64,000 bases of DNA. Source: Choristoneura fumiferana. Its lineage: Eukaryota > Arthropoda > Insecta > Lepidoptera > Tortricidae. The stretch spans positions 33,394,463 through 33,458,462 of the forward strand of contig NC_133472.1 of assembly GCF_025370935.1 (NCBI RefSeq), in the 5' to 3' direction. The first letter of the stretch is position 1; each line of letters opens with the position of its first letter. The notes beneath the pieces are model-generated. The model made no database searches and was not told the DNA's origin. It worked only from the letters and a program-made list of their open reading frames with translations. The position numbers and the translations under genes were made by a program. Below, one piece after another: positions 33,201 through 42,200 of the stretch.

Positions 33201-36200
33201 CTTTTACAATAAGGTCGCGGCTATTAATATTTTTGAACCATTTAATGAACATTTGACTGTACCTAAAGTACAAGCTTCGCTTTAGTGGGACTAGGCTAAT
33301 TGATGTGAAATTGTCCTTAGTGATTTTGATTTATTTACATTTTTCCCAATTTTTATTAAGTTGGAGTGCACAGCGCGCAGTAGTTCGATCAAAATAGAGC
33401 AGATTAGGCAAGTATTTTTTGGACATGACGATTCTTGCGAGTAGGTAATTATTGTGTTCGCGTATACTGTTTATTTTATTATAATGCGCAGTTATTTCCT
33501 CAAATTTTGAGGAAATTTTTGATTTTACGACTGCTAATTTTGGTTTTATTTAGATAAATATAGCTTACTGAAGTATAATCGACGGCAACAAACAAAACAA
33601 AACATATACGAGTATGTAAACGTAATAGGTTAGTTTAGTATACAATAAGATAAGATAAGATAAGATAATTTATTCAATATTTTCAGTACAAAATAACAAT
33701 AGATACAATATTTTACTAAATTCTATGTAACACGTTTGCCTGCACTAGGGCACAATATAGGTAATATTCGCCCCGGGCCGCACGACAGGAAAGTAAACGT
33801 AATCCCAATAATTACTTCACCCAATGTTGACCAGATCCGGTTGGACAAACAATTATTTGGTGGTACTAAAGACTTATGGATAAATAAAGCTATACAGCGT
33901 GTATATTATATAAAAACACAAATAGTATCCAAGCAGAAGTTGATTTTAGCGCTGTGAAACGATATTGCAATAAATTTTAAGTTAAGCATCAATTACCAAA
34001 CGGTAATTATTTTTTGTGATTTTTTCGTGCACACGTACGTACAATAATTTGATATAGTAAAGATAGAGATATAGTAATGATAGAGAAAAGTTTTTCCTGT
34101 CAAATTCTTTATGGCATTGACATAAGACTGATTTTTACTTGGCCTGTGTAAAAACTTATTTCCTTAGAGCAACGCGGGCTTCCTACCGGACTTAGCTTAT
34201 TTCACTACATGTATACCAGAGAGGAGAAATATAGATGCACAGAAATACCAGAAAAATAAGGCCAGCACTGGGAATCGAACCCAGGTCGTCCGTAAAAGTA
34301 AAAATTTGGAATTGAAATAAAAAATACAAAAAGATTCAAAAAAACAATCTTAATTTGATTGCTTAGTAACGATATCTCTTGTCCGGGTGAGCGGTTAGTT
34401 CCAATGGAGTGCCGAAAGTTTCTCGATGAGGTATAGATGTCGCTAGCGTCACTGCTTAAGTGGCTAAATAAGAAACAAACAAGCTGAATGTGGTGCATAG
34501 GGGAAATTCGTGTCTGTACCGTTGTCCAGCAATGGTGTAACGGTATAGCACGTGGCACGGAATGCCGAGGACCTGGGTTCGATTCTCAGTGCTGGTCTTA
34601 TTTTTCTGGTATTTCTGTGCATCTATATTTCAGTTTGTATTTTCAATTTAGATTTTATGGGATGGCCGTAAAAGTAAAAATTTGGAATTGAAATAAAAAA
34701 TACAAAAAGATTCCAAAAAACCAATCTTAAGTTGTCACGTAAGCAAGTGCAACGTTTCGACTAAAAACAAAGTATCGATTATGTGAAATATTGCGTGCTA
34801 GTATATTTTTTGGAACACGGAAAAAATTAATTGAAAACAAAAAGTATGTTTATTATGACCTTTACTAAGTACCCTTAACAAAAATACATGATGATATGAC
34901 AAAAAATTGGTCATGACATTACTTACTTAACTTTAAGTGCGATGGTTTTCAAACACCTATATCTGTAAAAAAAAAACTATGCTAATACTTAAAACAAGAA
35001 GTACTTAATATGAATTTAACTCACCACAGTTACGTGCTTTTCTGTTCGAAATAGGTGGTACCTTAACCTTATTTTTGTATTGTGCTATGTCTATGTATCT
35101 TAGAAACTAGCTCAAACTTTGCTTCGACGTGCACGACCTGAGGCCGAGAGGTCTTCCAATCACCCTATAATTTCTTGGTTCACCCGTAGTTGCTTTATTG
35201 TAGTAAGCGCCGATTATAACACAGTAGAAAGTGCCATATTAATTACAGGACTAATAAGGACTACCGATTACCTGTCTCCTTACTGCCTACCAACCTGCGC
35301 TGGTTGAAAATAAATGATCCCGTTGAGGATGAGAAGAGGTGATACTCAAATAAGTTTTACCCATCATTTAGTGATTCCCCGCTACCCTACACCACGCATG
35401 GGATATTCAGTTTTATCTACGTTTAATCGGTTCAAATTTACTTACAACAAATTTATTTTTTTAATTCAACTTCTGTGAATGTAGTAAACTCTGTAGGGAT
35501 TGCTACCGTCTTCTTACTCACCAATCTTACCGCCAAGTATTGACAGTAAGACAGTAGGTACAATTACTGGCATTATCTGGTATTCTATCTTAGCCAACAA
35601 GGCATCTGTATTCCTCTAGTATTGCGGGTGTCCACGGCTAATGATTCTCACTTACCATAGGATGACACCGTTGCTCGTTTTCAACCCTATCTCATCGACA
35701 TCTAGGATGACTGTAATGGCTGACGCGGTGTTGTCTCTCAGACCTATTGGTTTTCAGTGATGTGCAGTTTTTTTTTGTATATGCAATTCGAATAGACGAA
35801 ATCATGGCCATCGCGTGCATCGGTGTCCGCTTACCACTAGGACCGTAATGCTCGTTTGTTTAAGCCATGACGTTATAAAAGTGTTACGACACAACTTCGT
35901 ATACCTATGTGGGGCCATTTCAACGCTCTATTGAGACATCTGACTTTGGCTCTCTTGTCTGCTGAAATTTCTAGCAGTTTTACTACAGTTAAATAACGGT
36001 TGCGCCAAATTTCAGGCAAGTTTTAGGCCATCTGTATGTACGATTAATTATTAGCAACTATAATAACAGATGGCTGACTGAATAGGGTAGAGTCTGGCTA
36101 ATGAAAGATGAATCTGCAAAATCGCGGCAAATTAAAAAAACTTGCAGATGCTATCACCAGGTATCACCACAGAATAAGTAATAGTACAAGTACAGAAGCT

Positions 36201-39200
36201 TCTCTGCCGTGCAAAAGTGACGATTAGGCATAAGAATCGTGCCTACTTTAGGCTTCTCTGTCTATCGCGTGCTTATTGGAAAATAAGTAATCATTTAAAA
36301 CGATATGTTGAACATAAAAGGTTAATACGAATATTTTTGTGAAAAAGTGAATCTTAGGAACCACAATTAATTGTATTGACCAGTTCTGAAAGGGATATTA
36401 CTTAGTATTAAAATATTTTACTAACTCGTTCACCGCATCTAAACACTTTTTTCTGTTTGAACAAGGCTTCCCTGTCTGCTTGTTTTGTTTGAATTTGCTT
36501 ATCGTAATAAAAATAATCTATTGCATACCACTTTTGATTGCTTCAGCCATTTTTCAGAAGTAAATTTCCAAAAAACTATTTTTTAACACACGAAGATACT
36601 AAACTCAACAAGTCTCATAATAGCTAATAGTACAAGCTCAAGTGTCTGTTTTCTTATACTCTTTGGTCTGTTTGCCCATGACATTTGAATAATGTTGCCA
36701 CTCAAATAATAGCTGGGTTCAGCTTTCATTAGCCAAACTATACCAAAAATAAAGCGCCACCAATAGCAGAATATGTTTTAGCCGTTAGTAAGTAAATATT
36801 TCAAAAATAATGCAAGTCACTGCTGGCTATATAGTACCTAACTTCTTTGATCATAATTGTGGTTACAGTCGAACAAATTGAATCATGACATTCATGACCC
36901 AGGGTGGAACCCAAGGAAATCATATTGAAATTGATTATTAAAAGGTTCCTCCCTGGGTTATGATTCAATTTGTTCGACTGTACTCTTAGATTCAGTGATC
37001 AAGATTTCCTCCCTGGATCATGTGATTTGCTGATTTGGTACCATTAGTTTCTTTCTACGGAGTTATTCGATGTCAAAAGTCTACGTTAACCAGCCCACAT
37101 CCACCCTACACTCGCTAAGTCAAGGAAAACAAACAAATTTATGCAAAATACTTACTATAATGGTGAGTTTCGACAAATGCGTGCATAACCTTGTGCCAGC
37201 AAAGCCGTCCTGGTGTATTTGAGGGACGTGTAATTCAATCAAAAATCCTATAACTAGGATGCTTTTAATTTCAATAATCAAATTGAAACTGAAATAAAAA
37301 GCTGAATGTTTTAAATTAAATTGCCGCGGAAAAATGGGACACTGGTTGTATTCTAATGAACGTAATAAAATATAGGTATTCGATTGACATTATCATTGAA
37401 AATAGTTAACATCGTGCCTTTTATTCATAAATCCATCCATCCACCTTCCATCCACATTCCATCAGAATCACAACCCCTAAGAGAGATAAAAAAAAACCTG
37501 CAAAATATTTTAAGATTTTATTCCGCAATCGAATGCTACTTAGATCAAAACCGCGGCAAAGCTCAGTGAACATTAAACATACTACATTTTTGGTGAAATG
37601 AAGAAAATGAAAAGAAAATCAATACTTAAGTAAGCCTTCCACCCCACCAGCCGTAAGTTCTTTATAATTTGTCCCGCAGTGAACGTGTTAAGTAAAACGG
37701 AAACAATGGAACCAGACCAGCAAGGTTACTACGAAACTCGAAACTCGAAGTTCGTATCGTACCGTCGCTCTCGCTCTCCTATTAAATAGTATAAGTGTCA
37801 GAGGGACCGCACGACACGAACTTCGAGTTTCGTAGTAGCCCCGCAGAGCTTTGCATTGTTGTCCCAGGAGGCTTTTAGCACTTGGCCTGGTTGAGACGAT
37901 AGTTGTCTCTTTACTCAAAGAGTTTTCATTACTCAGTGCCAACCTTCTATTAGTTGCCGACGCCATTTTATAAAAAAAACAACCAAGAGCGTGTCGGATA
38001 CGCCCAAAATAGGGTTCCGTAGCCATTACGAAAAAATTAAGTAATATTTTTCTAAGGATTTCGTATTTTGTACAGAATATTCCAAGTTTAGGTATATTTT
38101 ATACCTTAGGCTGCTATTTACTCTTAAACTACTAATAATTCTCAAGAAAACTTAAACGTTATATTTGTCCTTTTTCTATTCTATTCTATTCTATTCTATT
38201 CTATTCTATTCTATTCTATCCTATCCTATCCTACCCTATCCTACCCTATCCTATCCTATCCTATCCTATCCTATCCTATCCTATCCTATCCTATCCTATC
38301 CTATCCTATCCTATTCTATTCTATTCTATTCTATTCTATTAATACCATACTGTTTTTTTTTCAAATTTTTCCACCCACCGGTTTAGATTTTAGAGGGGGG
38401 GGACGCTCGATTTTAATGAAAATTTCCGCTTTAAATTTGAAATTCTGAAATGAAATTTTTAAATTCGTATTATTCGTCCCTTTAAATACTATTAGCGTGA
38501 GTGGGACAGCACGAACAGAGTTCAAATTCTGAGCGCCTCATAGCTAAAAGCTAAGCTTATTAAAAGATTTATTTGGGGCAGTGAGTGCTGCTGTTAACTA
38601 AAACTAACGTCTACCGTCGAGTCCGAGTATCTTATCAATTGGATACGGAATAAGTAATTAGTTTTTTCTTAGTTTAGGGTTATTTTTGTCTTTGCAGTTT
38701 TTTATTTCCAAAAATATCTACTACTTATGTGTTTAAAATGATGACGGGACGTTAAAATTATAGTTTTTACTCTCTTAATTCGAAAACAGAAATAAATATT
38801 AGTGCCAGTAAAATTCAGTTGCTAAAGTTTACTTATAAATGATTTATCATAGCCATTTCATTTCATTTAACACTGTCATTAACGCTTATCACGTATCATA
38901 CATAGATTTTATCGTAGAAACTTCCTAAACTAGTGTCTTGTCTAGCGAGTAGGTAGTAGCTTTCTAAATAATAAAAGTACAACTTGTAAAAGCAGACTTG
39001 GACCTGCAGCTTCTGTACCCTTAGTGTAAGATTTCGGTTACAAAATACGTTTCGATCGCGTTCGCGTTAAAATCTCAATTTGTATGGAAACACGAACATC
39101 GCAAACGTTCCGCTAGAGGCGCTGTTCGTGTTTCCATACAAATTGAGATTTTAACGCGAACGCGATCGAGACGTACCTACCTATTTTGTAACCGAAAACT

Positions 39201-42200
39201 TACACTAAGGGTACTGAAAACACTACGCACACGCGCATATTAGAACTGCATAGCTATACAAAATTTGCCGCGGACACTTTTGCCTGTAGCTTAACACTTT
39301 TTAAACGTAGCTGGCACGATTTTTATGGAAAACCTACAGACAAGTAAATATATTCCCACTCAAAAGTAAAACGTTCCGTCCACCTTACGCGGTGAAAGTC
39401 ACCAAGGCTGCGCATTCTACTCTGTAGTAGGTATATACAGGTACCTATTATACACATTTAACAGCGATGTGCAAAACAAAAATCGATCAATTTAAATGAT
39501 TTTCTTAGCGACGCTCAGGTACATCGCACGGAGCCTCGTATACAGTTTAATAGATTCGGCCCAGAGGTACGACTAACCGCAACCCCATTATTCTTCGCTT
39601 GTTAGGTTTCAAATAAAAATAACCAATTTTTGTCTGTTTGACATTTGCCTTATCCAGACAGATAAAACATAAAACTTGCTGTATTTTTGTAACTTTCAAG
39701 AATGAGAGGCTACAGAATAGAATTGCTTTATGCTAAGTGTTTCAGTTTGGTGTGATGTTTTTTACTTACAATTTTGCGTCATCAACAGTCATCGTATTTT
39801 AGCTATAACGATAACTTTTAATAACGATAATTAGTCAGTCGCTTAAGGTGGACTGAGCATTAGGTGAGATGCTCTACAGGCTGAACTCACATCTCTCGCT
39901 TCAATTCTCTCAAATTAAGTATAATAATCTTTGTCGAAAAGCGAATGCTAGCTAAGCCATGTGGGGGTTGATTTAGACTTTTGATTGATAGAAAAAGTAC
40001 CTACATTCAAAATTTACGCTTGTATTCTAGAAGTAACAACTCGGTAAAAGCTGACAAATTTATGACCAAAATTATTCACATGTGCCGTCATGTCCTTTGT
40101 TTTGTTGAACATTAAGTCCTCGTTGCGTACTTGCGGCTTGAGTAATTATGAGTCTATGTGAGAATTCAATATTCTTTCACTTGAAACTGTAAAATCGACC
40201 CCCGCTGCTAAGTATAAGAGTGGAGTTGAAAAATGTGGACCATGTCTTGACTTGACTGGAAAAGTCGTTGTGACACGATGTATGTACTGGTATGAATGGT
40301 GTCTGATTAATGAATTCAACAACGAAAAATGTTCATCAATGTTTTAACTATCCCAGTGTCAACTTTTTGAACTCCATCCATAATAAAATGTGCTGTTAGC
40401 TTAGCCTTCTTATTAAGTAGGAACAGGTACTAGTTAGTAACGCATATTAGTGAATATTTTAATAGAGTTTGAACATTTCAGCAACACCGGCGAAGATGCT
40501 TTGACAGCGGACAAGGGTCGGGAGCATATCCACGTGCTGGAAGCGAGTGACCCCGTGGATCCATTGTTCCTGGCTGCCGTGGGCGGAGCCATCGCCGCCG
40601 CCGTCAGTCTTAGCGTCTTCGGCTTTACTTTTGCCTGGTACACGTGAGTATCACGTTATCTGTCGTTTTTCCCTGCTGCTAAAGGACCGATGAAACCCGA
40701 TTGCAAAATAATAAAGTACTGTCAACAAAAAAGCGTTTTAGACGTTAATGTTTTACCTATACCTAGGTGTTTTCACAATTGAAGGCAACTATGTAAATCG
40801 GTTACTTTACTGAGAAAATAGCCTTGACAGACAGACACTTAGAAATGCATACAGAAGGGCAGCCTGACAACAATGACATTTTTAAAGTTTTTCATTTTTG
40901 TCCGTTAAGGTATGGAACCATAAAAAAAATCTCGAAACGAGATCGTCACAGAGAACAACCTACTACAACGTTATTATATCAACAGATTAGCCAAGAAAGC
41001 AAAGGCTGCTGCAGACGTCGACTATCCAGCTTACGGCGTGACCGGGCCCACTGTGGACTCCTCCGGCGACAGAAAGCTGGCTCAGTCTGCCCACATGTAT
41101 CATTACCAGCACCAGAAGCAACAGATCATAGCTATGGAAAGGTACATAGTTTACGCTGCAGATACACTTGTGTCTGACAGCCAGTGCCACTATTAAATTC
41201 AGATCGATATGAGATATGACGACGAAAAGGAATTTAAATTGTAACATCTATTTAGATGTACAATTATGATAATTATCTTTAAAAATACTGGAATACATTT
41301 ATTTCGTTATATTAGTGAAACAAATTTGATGAATTGATACTATTTAATTGACGATAAAAAAATATAAAATACAATTAAATAGGCTAAAACTTAATAAACT
41401 AAAACTAAAGAACGTGCGAACGTAAAGACGTCGTCGAGATTTTTTGCTACAGGCATCAACCAGGACACTGACCGCATTGGGTAGGTGACTGTCGGGTACC
41501 TGAACTGCAATTCCTTGTCAAATATATGAATATTAAAATAGTTATTTGTGCAACAAGAGAGCAAAGTTGTTTTTTGATGCGAGTGTTGATTTTGAATCCC
41601 GAGTAAGCGAAGGATTCTATAATTGAATCACGAGCGTCTAGTGAATCAGCAAGGGATTCAAATACACGAGATGCAAAAAAACTTTGGTCTCGTGTGACAC
41701 ATACAATTTTTCACCTCAGCAGCGAGAACATAATTTAAATGTAACATAAGAATAAAACCACAATATACCTACCTGTTTACAAAACAAACACATTTTTTTT
41801 TAAATAGAATCCGATTATTATCAAATATAATAATCACATTTAAAACCATAAAAAAGAGTCCAGTAGCTACAATACGAATCTCATAGGTACTCATAGCATG
41901 CAACATGCATTGTAATTTGAGAACATCTTGTACTAATGTCACACTTATTTTTTAATACTAACTGCAAAAAGCCTCATCTCGGGGTAATTGAAAAGGTTGA
42001 ACAATTAAACCTTTAAATATGAATTTTATTAAGATTTCTATTACATAAACATAAATTGATTTGTTAAAAATTCATTCGATTTAACAAATATTTATTCCAA
42101 CTGTAGAGGCAGTATACGGAATTCTTTTATAAAAAAAAAGAAAAGAAGCGGCTTTCGTGCAACGAGGTTGCATACTTTATTAAAAGATCGGGAAAATTTA

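Noticed and set aside
34515..34600. tRNA-like gene with GGTTCGATTC
   Set aside because: It continues into a body shared with the inverted copy at 34210-34290 and lacks a convincing cloverleaf. It is a SINE head.
38165..38386. 73-codon open frame of Ser/Ile/Leu/Pro/Tyr repeats
   Set aside because: It is only the CTATT/CTATC array translated.
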